Counted from the stretch's first letter, positions 8,904 to 18,105 are shown. The stretch: DNA of 64,000 nt from Nitrospira sp. (GCA_024760525.1 CP060499.1:1364001-1428000); one strand, 5' to 3'. The notes: generated by a model from the letters alone, not told the origin. Made by a program: numbers and translations.

Positions 8904-9386
8904 TCAACACGTCGCCATAGGCGCGCGGTGGAATTCGGCCACGGTGGGAAAGACCAGCGCGGCAAAATCCCAGTAGCGCATGCGGATTGCCTCCGAGTGC
9001 GTGCCCCCTTCAAAGACGATTTCCTCGTCATCCGTCAGCGACCGATCCACATAAACAGGGAGCCCATATAGTGTCCCAAGAGGCGGCATCGCGCCGACCT
9101 CGCAATCCGGGAAGAGCTGGGTGATTTCTTCTTCGGTCGCGAGACGGACGCGGTGGGTCCCGAACATCTTCCGCAGGCACGGCACATCCACCTTCCAGGT
9201 GGCCGGCAGCACCGTCGTGACGAATCGCTCTTTCACCTTCACGATCACGACCTTGGCCATCACCTGTTCCGGTACACGGAGTGTCCGTGCAACCGCAAGA
9301 GCGCGGAACGTCTGTGAGTGCGGCAACACATCATAATGCACGTGTTCACGATCGAGATGCGTCTTCAGCGAGTATGGAATGGGCAT
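8904..9386 (-). CDS. YbaK/EbsC-family aminoacyl-tRNA deacylase
   Basis: A 160-residue single-domain protein of the YbaK/ProX superfamily. It has AKVVIVKVKERFVTTVLPA near residues 44-62, including the conserved lysine, and EVGAMPPLG, the family's substrate-pocket motif. The C-terminal part has FEGGTHSEAIRMRYWDF. Members hydrolyse mischarged tRNAs or act on free aminoacyl adducts. The start at 9386 has an AGGAGGT ribosome site 7 bases upstream, which decides it over the 19-residue upstream extension. It is monocistronic. Confidence 0.88.
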   Translation of the reverse strand: MPIPYSLKTHLDREHVHYDVLPHSQTFRALAVARTLRVPEQVMAKVVIVKVKERFVTTVLPATWKVDVPCLRKMFGTHRVRLATEEEITQLFPDCEVGAMPPLGTLYGLPVYVDRSLTDDEEIVFEGGTHSEAIRMRYWDFAALVFPTVAEFHRAPMATC

Positions 9387-9663
9387 GATCGTACCTCCTG
9401 TGGCGCTTGACCTCCAGACGGAGGCCGCTGGTGAGCAATACATCTAGGGCAGTGCCTGGAGAGGACGGGGTGATCGTCGGGATGGGGCTCATAATTACGC
9501 CTCCATCTAGATCATAATGACCGGCAACACATGCTGACTATATTTTAGTGATTATATTCCGTTTGAAGGAGCGCCCACAACGATTATTACAAATCCGACC
9601 GTTCTTTTTTCATGGGTGATCGGATCGCGAAGGGTGCGGTGGGAGCGGCCGCCTGATGCCGGT

Positions 9664-11067
9664 TTATCTCGGTTGAGGATGATGGTGTAGCCGATTCAGG
9701 CCATCCAGAGCCGCAGTGCGATAGCACTCGGCCATCGTGGGGTAATTGAAGACATTCCGAACGAAATACTCGACCGTGCCTTCATACGTCAGGACCGATT
9801 GTCCGATATGGATCAATTCAGTGGCTCCCTGGCCGATGATATGAACGCCCAGGAGCTTGTGTGTGTCGCGGTGAAAGACCACTTTCAAGAGACCGTGGAG
9901 CTCACCGCTGATGTGGCCACGCGCCATTTCTCGAAAAAAGGCTCTCCCTGAGGCGTGTGGAATACCCGCGATGGTGAGTTCCTCCTCCGTCTTTCCGACC
10001 ATCGAAACCTCGGGAATGCTGTAGATGCCGTACGGAATCACCTTTATCTCATGCTCGTCGGATACGTGAAGGGCGTGACACGCGGCAAGGCGGCCTTGCT
10101 CCATCGCCGTCGCGGCGAGGGCGGGAAAGCCGATGACATCACCCGCTGCGTATATATGGGGAATAGCGGTCTGGTAATGGGCGTTGACTTGAAGTTGTCC
10201 TTGCCGGTCGGTGACGAGGCCGATCGCGGCGAGGTTCAAGGCTTCCGTATTGCCGACCCTTCCCATGGTGTACAGCAGCATGTCGGCCGTCACGTTTTCA
10301 CCAGGATGGAGTTGAACCGTGGGGCGCCCGGCTTCGTTGACGGCGATGTCCAGATGTTCTTGTCCGAGCCGGATCGAGACCCCGTTGTGTTGCATTTCAG
10401 TATCGAGTGCGCTCGCGATTTCCAGGTCGAGGAACCGCAACATCTGCGTCCTCCGGTCGATGAGAGTGACCTCGATGCCGAAGGCGGCCAGCATCGACGC
10501 ATATTCAGTTCCGATGACACCACCTCCGATGACGATGATACTCGCCGGATGCTTGGTCGTGCGCAGAAACGTGTCGGAGTCGAAGATTGTCACGTCGTCG
10601 AAGGGTATCTCCGAGGGGCGGCGGGGCCGTGATCCGGTGGCCAAGACGATGACCGGGGCATGGACATAATCGATCTGCCGATCCGATCGTGCGACGCTCA
10701 ACGTATGCGGATCGACAAAACCGGCGGTGCCCTGGATAGTCTCGATGCCGTTACGTTTCAATTGGTCGGTGATCACGGCGATTTCGGTCTCGATGACCTG
10801 ATCTTTGCGCGCCATGAGGTCGGGCAACGTCAGCCGTCTGGTCAGTTCCGCGCCCAGCTGGGGTAATCCTCGCCGGACCAACCCATGAATGTATTCGATC
10901 GTGTCTTTGAGGGTCTTGCTGGGTAAGGTGCCTGTGTTGAGAGACGTTCCACCCAGTTGCGACGATTTCTCGATCAGGGCAACGCGCTTGGACAGCTTCG
11001 CTGCCTGGACTGCGGCTTTTTGGCCGGCTGGCCCGCTTCCGACCACCAGCATGTCATACGATTTCAT
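9664..11067 (-). CDS. sthA: Soluble pyridine nucleotide transhydrogenase (Si-specific NAD(P)+ transhydrogenase)
   Basis: A 467-residue flavoprotein disulfide reductase-like enzyme. The FAD motif is GSGPAG near residue 10. The site that would carry the redox cysteines reads GGTSLNTGTLPSK, without the CxxxxC pair, as in SthA. The NAD(P) motif is GGGVIGTEYASML, and the second FAD motif is AAGDVIG. It interconverts NADH and NADPH in the cytoplasm. The start ATG at 11067 matches the usual N-terminus (MKSYDMLVVGSGPAG); the 101-residue upstream open stretch is not typical of the family. It is divergent from the next small gene. Confidence 0.93.
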   Translation of the reverse strand: MKSYDMLVVGSGPAGQKAAVQAAKLSKRVALIEKSSQLGGTSLNTGTLPSKTLKDTIEYIHGLVRRGLPQLGAELTRRLTLPDLMARKDQVIETEIAVITDQLKRNGIETIQGTAGFVDPHTLSVARSDRQIDYVHAPVIVLATGSRPRRPSEIPFDDVTIFDSDTFLRTTKHPASIIVIGGGVIGTEYASMLAAFGIEVTLIDRRTQMLRFLDLEIASALDTEMQHNGVSIRLGQEHLDIAVNEAGRPTVQLHPGENVTADMLLYTMGRVGNTEALNLAAIGLVTDRQGQLQVNAHYQTAIPHIYAAGDVIGFPALAATAMEQGRLAACHALHVSDEHEIKVIPYGIYSIPEVSMVGKTEEELTIAGIPHASGRAFFREMARGHISGELHGLLKVVFHRDTHKLLGVHIIGQGATELIHIGQSVLTYEGTVEYFVRNVFNYPTMAECYRTAALDGLNRLHHHPQPR

Positions 11068-11249
11068 AGAAGATCTTGGAACGTACCTTTCGTCGGTGCT
11101 TACGATATCCTGACGACTGCTGCTCGCCAAGAAAATTGCGGATTGTTTGAAGCCAGTCCGGAGGGGCGGAGACTGTTCAATCCGATTCCATGGGTCTGCG
11201 AGTCGGTGGACTGCTTGAATCGTCGCGGGACAGGTTGTATGGTAAAGGT

Positions 11250-11699
11250 ATGCCTCGGCTTCGCATGATAATAGGGTCTCTGGGGATAGCCACTCTGATC
11301 GGTGTAAGCATGGGTCTGGCATTTTCCCATGCGGGTACAGGCGGAGAGGGAAGCGAGATCGGTCCGGCACCGTCCAGTGTGACGGCGCCTGTGCCGCTGT
11401 CTACAACAGCGGAGACCGCAAAATTACAGGAACCATCGGCGTCCATGCCGATGGATGGCACGTTGATCCTGCGAACCCTTCCGACTGTGTCGAGACAGCT
11501 CTCGGTGGGGGGAGCGACGCTCATGCCATATGTCGGCGCTGGGTTCGGAGGCGGCTATTCCACAGAAATTGATCGCTCGCTCACGACTTCCCTGTCCGCT
11601 CCATCTTCCTCCTCCAACCTCTCCGATACCGGAATGAAAGGCCTCGCCGGGCAGATGATCCCGAATGAAGTCCAGTTAGGCATCCGGTTTCCGTTTTAG
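11250..11699 (+). CDS. Secreted protein of unknown function
   Basis: A 149-residue protein with an N-terminal signal peptide or anchor (MIIGSLGIATLIGVSMGLAFSHA). A Ser/Thr/Pro/Ala-rich low-complexity segment follows. The C-terminal part is glycine-rich and ends in GIRFPF, a terminal aromatic as in outer-membrane or exported beta proteins. The start chosen is ATG 11250, as a signal peptide begins there; the frame stays open to 11190. No family is recognised. Product and location (periplasm or outer membrane) are inferred from the signal and C-terminus. Confidence 0.55.
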   Translation: MPRLRMIIGSLGIATLIGVSMGLAFSHAGTGGEGSEIGPAPSSVTAPVPLSTTAETAKLQEPSASMPMDGTLILRTLPTVSRQLSVGGATLMPYVGAGFGGGYSTEIDRSLTTSLSAPSSSSNLSDTGMKGLAGQMIPNEVQLGIRFPF

Positions 11700-11785
11700 T
11701 TCCAGTTGAGACTTGCCCGGGCTACCGGTCTGTGAGACACATCAACGCGCGTGTGTTCAGCACATAGGAGAAAAGAGGAACTGCT

Positions 11786-11935
11786 GTGAAAGAAGGGTAT
11801 CGGTTGGTCGTTGTCGACAAAGACGGGGTGTTGGTCAGCGAATTCCAATTGACAAAGAACGCACTGGATCAGCCGGCGGCGTTTGTCGCCGCGCTGCAAG
11901 CGTCGATTGAGTCCGTGGAAGAAGAGGAGCCCTGA
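11786..11935 (+). CDS. Small 49-residue acidic protein
   Basis: A short gene starting at GTG 11786 behind an AAGAGG ribosome site and ending at TGA 11933-11935. The protein begins MKEGYRLVVVDKDGVLVSEF and ends SIESVEEEEP, a beta-hairpin-like start with a glutamate-rich tail. The family is not recognised. The last 44 coding bases are repeated with one mismatch at 17260-17304, just after the epoxide hydrolase, so this gene end looks like the target or boundary of an inserted block. Confidence 0.55.
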   Translation: MKEGYRLVVVDKDGVLVSEFQLTKNALDQPAAFVAALQASIESVEEEEP

Positions 11936-11936
11936 G
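11892..11936 (+). repeat. 45-bp direct repeat, left copy
   Basis: 44 of 45 bases match the right copy at 17260-17304. This copy is the 3' end of the 49-residue gene. The two copies bracket the kinase/sigma-54 activator and the epoxide hydrolase (about 5.4 kb). Confidence 0.85.
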
Positions 11937-12256
11937 AGTAAACACGGGCGGTTTGTTCATCGCAGATTGTACGCCTTTTCCCCAAGAACTTCGATGCCCA
12001 AGTGATCGGGCATGACCAGAGTCGACTACATCAGCTGAATTCCAACTCCTCAGACCTTGCTCTTGGTTCGCCGAGTGTGGCAGACCGAAGCGTTCTCGGT
12101 CCAACGTCGATTGGCGACATCACCACCCCAGCAGGTTTGTATAAGCTCGATGAGCGATATCCATCGGTCCCCTCAACAATCGTGAGTCGGTGACGAGCGA
12201 CAATTGATTCGGTTATACTCCTGCATCCTGCCGAAGCCGAGTCCAGGGATTCTGCC
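11936..12256. other. Intergenic region, no gene seen
   Basis: About 320 bases upstream of the hybrid kinase gene. No family-like frame is present. A TATACT-like -10 element at about 12212-12217 lies near the kinase start, without a clear -35 partner. Confidence 0.5.
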
Positions 12257-15200
12257 GTGGATCTCATCAAAACACAGTTGATCGAATCGGTCTTCGCCGG
12301 AGGCGGCGAGATGGGAGCGCGGATGCGCGCCGTCGACTGGTCCACGACAGTGCTGGGTCCCGTGGAGCAGTGGCCGGTATCGCTACGAGCTTGCGTGCGC
12401 ATTGTGCTCGGCTCCGGGCATCCGATGCTCATTTCTTGGGGTCCTGACTATACAATGCTCTACAACGATGCATACGGGGTCGTGGTCGGAAACAAGCACC
12501 CAGGGGCCTTGGGTCGCAGTTGCCGCGACGTGCTTGCAGAGGCGTGGGACTTCATCGGACCCCGCTTCGACACGGTCTTTACGCAAGGTCAGCCCGTCAG
12601 CACTTTGACCCACCAGCTCTTCATGTTCCACCGCAACAACTATCTCGAAGAGTGCTATTTCGCATTCTCATACAGCCCTATTCCGGATGACAACGGCGAT
12701 GTAGGCGGTGTGTTGACCAACGCTCTGGATATGACAGAACGTGTGATCGAAGACCGACGCAGACAGGTGCTCCGCGATTTGGCGTCGCGAACGGCTGAGG
12801 CGCGCAACGAGCAAGAGGTCTGGCGCGTGAGCGCGGAAACGCTCGGTCAGAATCGTTCCAGCGCGCCGTTCGCGTTTCTCTATGAGTTTTTGCCGGGCGA
12901 GCGCCGGGCACGTCTCGCAAGTGTCAGTGCGGAAACCGACGATGAGTTGCGTCCGGCGCTCGTGGACTGCAATGGTGAGAGTCTCTGGAGATTCAACGCC
13001 GCAGTGACAGATGAGTGCCTCATTGTGGAACTTGGGGAACGATCGTCTGCACTGTCGATTCCCGGTTGGCCGTTTCCTCCGGAGAAGGCGACCGTCGTAC
13101 CGATCCGGCTGCGCCAGCATAGCGAGGCAATCGGGTTCCTCGTGCTCGGTATTCACCCGGGCCGCGCGTTCGACGACAACTACCGTCACTTCGTTCTCCG
13201 GATCGCCGAACAAGTCTCCATCGCGTTGGCCAGCGCGCGCGCGTACGAGCAGGAGCGCCGACGCGCTGAGTCCCTTTCGGAGCTCGATCGGGCCAAAACC
13301 GCGTTTTTCAGCAACGTCAGCCATGAGTTTCGGACGCCGCTCTCATTGATCCTGGGTCCGCTCGAAGAGGTCCTGTCGGAGGCAAGCGAACGTCTCGGCG
13401 CGGAGCGTCACGAGCAATTGTTCACGGTCAGACGGAACGCGCTTCGATTGCTGAAACTGGTCAATACGCTTCTCGACTTCTCGCGCATTGAGGCAGGCCG
13501 CGTCCAGGCGGTCTATGAGCCGACAGACCTGCCTGTGTTCACGTCTGAGATCGCCAGCGTGTTCCGTTCAGCGATGGAGAACGCCGGCTTGGAGTTCACA
13601 GTTGAATGTCCACCAATCGTCGAGCCAGTGTACGTCGACCACGACATGTGGGAGAAGGTGGTCTCCAACCTCCTGTCCAACGCATTTAAGTTCACATTGT
13701 ATGGGTCTGTAACTGTTACGTTGAATCCGATGGAAGGCGCTGTCCGATTGCAGGTCCGAGATACAGGGGTAGGGATTCCCGAAGAGCATCACGAGCGGAT
13801 CTTCGAGCGGTTTCATCGGGTCGAAGGGGTCCACGCACGATCCTACGAAGGCACCGGAATCGGCTTGGCCTTTGTGAGGGAACTCGTGAGACTCCATGGC
13901 GGCGACGTGGACATGGAGAGCAAGCTTGGTCAAGGGAGTACGTTTACAGTGACGATTCCTCTCGGCAGGGAGCACTTGCCCCCGGAGTGCGTTCAGGCGA
14001 CACGGTCGGTCACTAACGCCGGAGTCAGAGTCGATGCGTATGCCCAAGAGGCGCAGGGGTGGTTGCCAGATGAGGGGAGCCCGGTCGACGTAATGACACT
14101 TCCCAAGTTGGCACCGTTGGGACGACCGGAATCGGTGGCTGACCGCGAATTGATCATTGTGGCCGACGATAATGCGGATATGCGCAAATACCTTAGACAC
14201 CTGCTGGACGGCCGATATGAAGTGCATACGGTCTCAGACGGCCGCCAGGCCTTTGAAACCACGCGAATCTTGCGACCCGCGCTCCTTCTGGCCGACGTCA
14301 TGATGCCCCAAATGGACGGATTCCAGCTGCTTCGAGCGATTCGCGACGACTCGCTGCTTGCCGGCACGCCCATCATCCTGCTCTCCGCGAGGGCGGGAGA
14401 GGAGTCACGTGTGGAGGGACTTCACGCCGGTGCAGACGATTACCTCGTGAAGCCCTTCGCGGCGCGCGAGCTGATCGCGCGCGTGGAGGTGCATCTCAAG
14501 TTGGCCAAGCTTCGTCGTGAGACTGCGGAGCGAGAAGAGAGACTACGGATGGAAGCGGAACTCGAACGCCAGAGGCTGAACGCGAGTCAGGAATTGCTGC
14601 TCGAGACTACCCGTCTCTATCGCGAGCTCCAGGAGCGCGAAGCCGAGATTCGGGAACTCAAGGATCGTCTCTATCGGGAAAATTTGGCGTTGCGGGACGA
14701 GGTGGATCGTGCGTCCATGTTTGAGGAAATTGTCGGTTCCTCGAACAGGCTGAAGACTGTCCTTTCTCGCGTTGGCAAGGTAGCTCCCACAGACTCCACC
14801 GTGTTGATTTCAGGCGAAACGGGCACGGGCAAGGAACTCATCGCCCGTGCCATCCATAAGCGATCTCAGAGATCTTCTCGCGCCTTCGTCAGTGTGAACT
14901 GCGCCGCATTGGCACCGGGACTCATCTCCTCGGAACTGTTCGGCCATGAAAAAGGAGCCTTCACCGGAGCCAGTCAGCGACGTTTTGGGCGCTTCGAGCT
15001 GGCGGATGGCGGCACCATTTTTCTAGATGAAGTGGGTGACCTTCCGCCCGACACGCAGGTCGCATTGTTGAGAGTCTTGCAAGAGCGGGAATTGGAGCGA
15101 GTCGGGGGCGGGCAACCGATCCATGTTGATGTTCGCGTCATTGCAGCCACGCATCGAGACCTCAGAACCGCCATAGCGAATGGCAACTTCCGCGAAGATC

Positions 15201-15679
15201 TCTACTATCGCCTCAATGTATTTCCCATTGAAATGCCGCCACTTCGAGAGCGGAAAGATGACATGTTGATGCTGGTCGAGTACTTCGTCCAGCGCTATGC
15301 GAAGAAGGCGGGGAAAAATATCCGGACCATCGAAAAACGAACCTTGGAGCGGTTAAAGGCGTACGACTGGCCTGGCAATATTCGAGAGTTGCAAAATGTC
15401 ATCGAAAGGTCAGTGATCCTGAGTCCCGGCGATGTATTTGCCGTCGACGATGTATGGTTCTCGAATGAATCGTCTCAGGTCCTACGTGGCACGCCATCGG
15501 TGTCATCCGAGCGCGAGCCGCGAACTGAGCGGGAGATTATTGAGGCCGCGTTGGTCGCTAGCCGAGGCCGAGTGTCCGGGCCATCCGGAGCTGCTGCCAA
15601 GCTTAACATTCCGCCGTCGACGCTTGAACACAAGATTCGTGCTCTGAAGATTCAAAAGGGCCAATTCAAGTTTGGCTGA
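12257..15679 (+). CDS. Hybrid histidine kinase / receiver / sigma-54 activator fusion
   Basis: A 1140-residue cytoplasmic protein with a whole signalling chain. Residues ~1-170 are PAS-like, followed by GAF (~180-330). HisKA carries the phospho-acceptor H356 in SHEFRTPL, and HATPase follows (DTGVGIPEEHHERIFERF, GTGIGLAF). The receiver has phospho-acceptor D680 in LLLADVMMPQMDG. A coiled coil leads to an AAA+ domain with Walker A GETGTGKE at ~853-860, the sigma-54 contact loop GAFTGA at 900-905, and the Walker B-type FLDEVGDL. A Fis-type HTH is at the C-terminus (~1095-1140). It starts at GTG with AGGGA upstream. No transmembrane helix is seen, so it senses an internal signal. A -24/-12 promoter lies just downstream, before the epoxide hydrolase gene, and is the likely target. 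Confidence 0.92.
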   Translation: MDLIKTQLIESVFAGGGEMGARMRAVDWSTTVLGPVEQWPVSLRACVRIVLGSGHPMLISWGPDYTMLYNDAYGVVVGNKHPGALGRSCRDVLAEAWDFIGPRFDTVFTQGQPVSTLTHQLFMFHRNNYLEECYFAFSYSPIPDDNGDVGGVLTNALDMTERVIEDRRRQVLRDLASRTAEARNEQEVWRVSAETLGQNRSSAPFAFLYEFLPGERRARLASVSAETDDELRPALVDCNGESLWRFNAAVTDECLIVELGERSSALSIPGWPFPPEKATVVPIRLRQHSEAIGFLVLGIHPGRAFDDNYRHFVLRIAEQVSIALASARAYEQERRRAESLSELDRAKTAFFSNVSHEFRTPLSLILGPLEEVLSEASERLGAERHEQLFTVRRNALRLLKLVNTLLDFSRIEAGRVQAVYEPTDLPVFTSEIASVFRSAMENAGLEFTVECPPIVEPVYVDHDMWEKVVSNLLSNAFKFTLYGSVTVTLNPMEGAVRLQVRDTGVGIPEEHHERIFERFHRVEGVHARSYEGTGIGLAFVRELVRLHGGDVDMESKLGQGSTFTVTIPLGREHLPPECVQATRSVTNAGVRVDAYAQEAQGWLPDEGSPVDVMTLPKLAPLGRPESVADRELIIVADDNADMRKYLRHLLDGRYEVHTVSDGRQAFETTRILRPALLLADVMMPQMDGFQLLRAIRDDSLLAGTPIILLSARAGEESRVEGLHAGADDYLVKPFAARELIARVEVHLKLAKLRRETAEREERLRMEAELERQRLNASQELLLETTRLYRELQEREAEIRELKDRLYRENLALRDEVDRASMFEEIVGSSNRLKTVLSRVGKVAPTDSTVLISGETGTGKELIARAIHKRSQRSSRAFVSVNCAALAPGLISSELFGHEKGAFTGASQRRFGRFELADGGTIFLDEVGDLPPDTQVALLRVLQERELERVGGGQPIHVDVRVIAATHRDLRTAIANGNFREDLYYRLNVFPIEMPPLRERKDDMLMLVEYFVQRYAKKAGKNIRTIEKRTLERLKAYDWPGNIRELQNVIERSVILSPGDVFAVDDVWFSNESSQVLRGTPSVSSEREPRTEREIIEAALVASRGRVSGPSGAAAKLNIPPSTLEHKIRALKIQKGQFKFG

Positions 15680-15699
15680 AATCTCGCCAGAATCACCAC

Positions 15700-15726
15700 A
15701 TTCGCCGGATTCGCCAAATTCACAAA
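15700..15726 (+). repeat. Three tandem 9-bp units
   Basis: ATTCGCCGG, ATTCGCCAA and ATTCACAAA run head to tail about 45 bases upstream of the sigma-54 promoter. They could be the upstream activator site, but this is inferred from position only. Confidence 0.4.
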
Positions 15727-15769
15727 TCCACAAGCGCGCCTATCTCTTGATTTCTCATTGAGTTGTGAG

Positions 15770-15785
15770 TGGTCTGCCAATTGCT
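15770..15785 (+). promoter_or_regulatory. Candidate sigma-54 (-24/-12) promoter
   Basis: TGGTCTGCCAATTGCT has GG at 15771-15772 and GC at 15783-15784 with exactly ten bases between, plus TTGC at -12. It lies about 60 bases upstream of the epoxide hydrolase start and just after a sigma-54 activator gene. Confidence 0.6.
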
Positions 15786-15845
15786 GAAGGAGAGGTGTGT
15801 CCTAATCACGGGGAAACAACCCTTTAAACCTTCAAGGAGGATATC

Positions 15846-17075
15846 ATGACAGAAGCCACTCTCACACAATCTGGCACCGAGCGGACCCCTGCCAAGAATG
15901 CCATTCGTTCCTTTCATGTGAATGTTCCGGAAGCGGAACTCACGGAATTGCGCAGACGAATCAATGCAACGAAGTGGCCCGAACGAGAGACAGTGACCGA
16001 TGCATCGCAAGGCGTACAACTCGCAACGATGCAGGCGCTGGCGCGCTATTGGGCGACAGAATATGACTGGCGCAAGATTGAGGCAAAGATGAATGCCGTG
16101 CCGCAATTCATCACAGAGATCGATGGACTGGACATTCATTTCATTCACGTCCGTTCAAGACACGACAATGCGCTGCCGCTGATCGTGACGCATGGATGGC
16201 CAGGCTCGATCATCGAACAGATGAAGATCATCGATCCGCTGACCAATCCCACCGCACATGGCGGAAAGACATCCGATGCCTTTCACGTGGTGATTCCGTC
16301 GATCCCAGGCTATGGGTATTCAGGAAAACCGACCACGCCCGGCTGGGGTCCCGACAGAATCGCTCGCGCTTGGACCACGCTGATGAAGCGTCTTGGGTAT
16401 GCGAAGTTTGTGGCGCAAGGCGGTGATTGGGGTGCGGTCATCGTCGATATGATGGGGGTGCAGGCCGCCCCGGAGTTGCTCGGCATTCACACCAACATGC
16501 CCGGTATCTTTCCAGCCGACATTGACGGGGCGGCCTTTTCCGGCGCACCGGCGCCAGCGGGTCTCTCGGCCGATGAAAAGGTCGCATATGAGCGCGTACA
16601 GTTCGTCTATCAAAAGGGAATCGGCTACGGGTACCAGATGGGCCTGCGACCGCAGACATTATACGGAATTGCAGATTCACCCATCGGCCTAGCGGCGTAT
16701 TTTCTTGATCACGACGCACGCAGCTACGAGCTGATCTCAGGCGTCTTTCAAGGACAAGTCGAGGGCCTCACGCGCGACGACATTCTTGACAACATCACGA
16801 TCACCTGGTTGACGAACACGGCGCTTTCCGGCGCTCGTCTCTATTGGGAGTATTGGGGTCAGGGGTATTTCAATGCCAAAGGCGTTTCTATCCCGGTTGC
16901 AGTGAGCGTCTTCCCCGACGAACTCTATCCAGCTCCGCGGAGCTGGGCAGAGCGGGCCTATCCCAAGCTGATCCATTACAACAGGCTCGACAAGGGCGGA
17001 CACTTTGCGGCGTGGGAACAGCCAGAACTCTTCTCAGAAGAGGTACGTGTGGGCTTCAGATCGCTGCGAAGCTAA
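15846..17075 (+). CDS. Epoxide hydrolase (EHN family, alpha/beta hydrolase)
   Basis: A 409-residue protein. The N-terminal EHN domain is at about residues 20-130 (IRSFHVNVPEAELTELRRRI and WPERET), followed by the alpha/beta-hydrolase core. The oxyanion motif is HGWPGS. The nucleophile Asp sits in GGDWGA, and the catalytic His in GGHFAAWEQPELF near the C-terminus. The lid carries a tyrosine-rich segment. It should hydrolyse epoxides to diols; the natural substrate is unknown. No signal peptide is seen. A CAAGGAGG ribosome site precedes the ATG. It probably depends on the upstream sigma-54 activator and is closed by a strong terminator. Confidence 0.9.
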   Translation: MTEATLTQSGTERTPAKNAIRSFHVNVPEAELTELRRRINATKWPERETVTDASQGVQLATMQALARYWATEYDWRKIEAKMNAVPQFITEIDGLDIHFIHVRSRHDNALPLIVTHGWPGSIIEQMKIIDPLTNPTAHGGKTSDAFHVVIPSIPGYGYSGKPTTPGWGPDRIARAWTTLMKRLGYAKFVAQGGDWGAVIVDMMGVQAAPELLGIHTNMPGIFPADIDGAAFSGAPAPAGLSADEKVAYERVQFVYQKGIGYGYQMGLRPQTLYGIADSPIGLAAYFLDHDARSYELISGVFQGQVEGLTRDDILDNITITWLTNTALSGARLYWEYWGQGYFNAKGVSIPVAVSVFPDELYPAPRSWAERAYPKLIHYNRLDKGGHFAAWEQPELFSEEVRVGFRSLRS

Positions 17076-17144
17076 CTAGCGGAGGATTCGTTTCCGTTTT
17101 CTCCGAGCGCGCAGGTCGCAATGTAGACCCGATGAGATGAAAGC

Positions 17145-17185
17145 AGCCCGAACCCCGGTCTCGGAAGGTTCGGGCTGTTTCTCCT
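17145..17185 (+). terminator. Intrinsic terminator after the epoxide hydrolase
   Basis: A perfect 10-bp stem (AGCCCGAACC at 17145-17154 pairs with 17167-17176) is followed by a T-rich GTTTCTCCTT. Confidence 0.8.
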
Positions 17186-17259
17186 TGGCAGAGCAAACTA
17201 AGAAAGAGATCCTATTTTACGACACGCGAACTCTAAGGGAGGCGTGGCAGCATCAGCGA

Positions 17260-17304
17260 CGCTGCAAGCGTCGATCGAGTCCGTGGAAGAAGAGGAGCCC
17301 TGAG
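17260..17304 (+). repeat. 45-bp direct repeat, right copy
   Basis: This copy matches 11892-11936 with one mismatch. Here it lies outside any gene, beyond the terminator of the epoxide hydrolase. The bases to its left show no clear similarity to the rest of the 49-residue gene. Confidence 0.85.
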
Positions 17305-17375
17305 GACCAATCGGGCTAGTACCGCCGTACCGACATGGGCGGGGAAGATCCCTGCCCACATCGTCTCGCTCACAG

Positions 17376-17792
17376 TTACTTGCCTACTTTCAACAGCCAG
17401 CCATCGGCTTTGTCACAATCGTTGGGTCCTTTGGCGAAAACTTCGACCCGGATGTAGCTGCCTGTCACGGTGGCGGGCAGTTTGCCCTTGACCAGGTACC
17501 CGTTCGTGATCGTGGTGACCGTCACCGGGACCTTTTCGTCCTTGATCTTCACGGTGATGCTTGGCCAGTTGGTGGTTTTGGATGCAAGAAATGAAAATTC
17601 TGATTTCGGCGCCACCTCTACATTATTCTTCTCCGCCGAAAATGGAGTGGGCGTGAACGCAGAAAAATACACTTGAGTACACGGGTCTATGCTGCCTGGG
17701 GAGTACGGACTGGTGTCATATGCCCAGGCTTGACCGACGGTACCATAAACGCCTATTGCCACAACGAGCCGTAGAATAGTTCGCAGACTCAC
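17376..17792 (-). CDS. Exported protein of unknown function
   Basis: A 138-residue protein with a clear signal peptide ending at QAWA. The mature part begins with YDTSPYSPGSIDPC, has one early and one late cysteine (possibly a disulfide) and is strand-rich (TVKIKDEKVPVTVTTITNGYLVKGKLPATVTGSYIRVEV is an Ig-like pattern read across residues ~80-118). It is periplasmic or secreted. No family is recognised. It is monocistronic and points toward the end of the 45-bp repeat block. Confidence 0.65.
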   Translation of the reverse strand: MSLRTILRLVVAIGVYGTVGQAWAYDTSPYSPGSIDPCTQVYFSAFTPTPFSAEKNNVEVAPKSEFSFLASKTTNWPSITVKIKDEKVPVTVTTITNGYLVKGKLPATVTGSYIRVEVFAKGPNDCDKADGWLLKVGK

Positions 17793-18105
17793 GGTATGCC
17801 TCTCTATATAAGTGTGGTGGATGAGTCAATCGGTCTCGATAAACGGGCCGTATTGTAACTCCTGCGCTGGAAAAAACAACCCCCCTCCGCGCCTCTCACC
17901 AGCGGCCTTCCTGCGGCGAACCCGCTTCAATTATTTGGCCGTGGCGTTGTTGCCGGAAGTCTGGGAGCAGTTGTCTGCCGGAGAATCTCGTTTGTGACGG
18001 CAGACGGCCCGTCCCTTACCGTTCCTTCCTCTAGGTTTCCCACTTGGATCGTCATGTCCGAAAATGGCGAGCAGGGTGTCACCCGCTGCAGCTATAATCA
18101 CACCC
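17793..18105. other. Divergent intergenic region
   Basis: About 310 bases between the exported protein and the alkA-like gene. No gene is supported. It should hold both promoters. A TATAAT at 18093-18098 lies only 7 bases before the ATG of the alkylation-repair gene. Confidence 0.5.
18093..18098 (+). promoter_or_regulatory. TATAAT -10 box next to a start codon
   Basis: A perfect -10 hexamer ends 7 bases before ATG 18106. If used, transcription would begin at or very near the start codon, giving a leaderless mRNA. No strong -35 is visible. Confidence 0.35.

Noticed and set aside
10290..10632. Antisense frames in sthA
   Set aside because: They run across the FAD/NAD motifs of a conserved enzyme and carry no signal of their own.
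13568..14227. A 219-residue antisense frame inside the kinase gene
   Set aside because: It is opposite to the HATPase/receiver coding region, which is well conserved.
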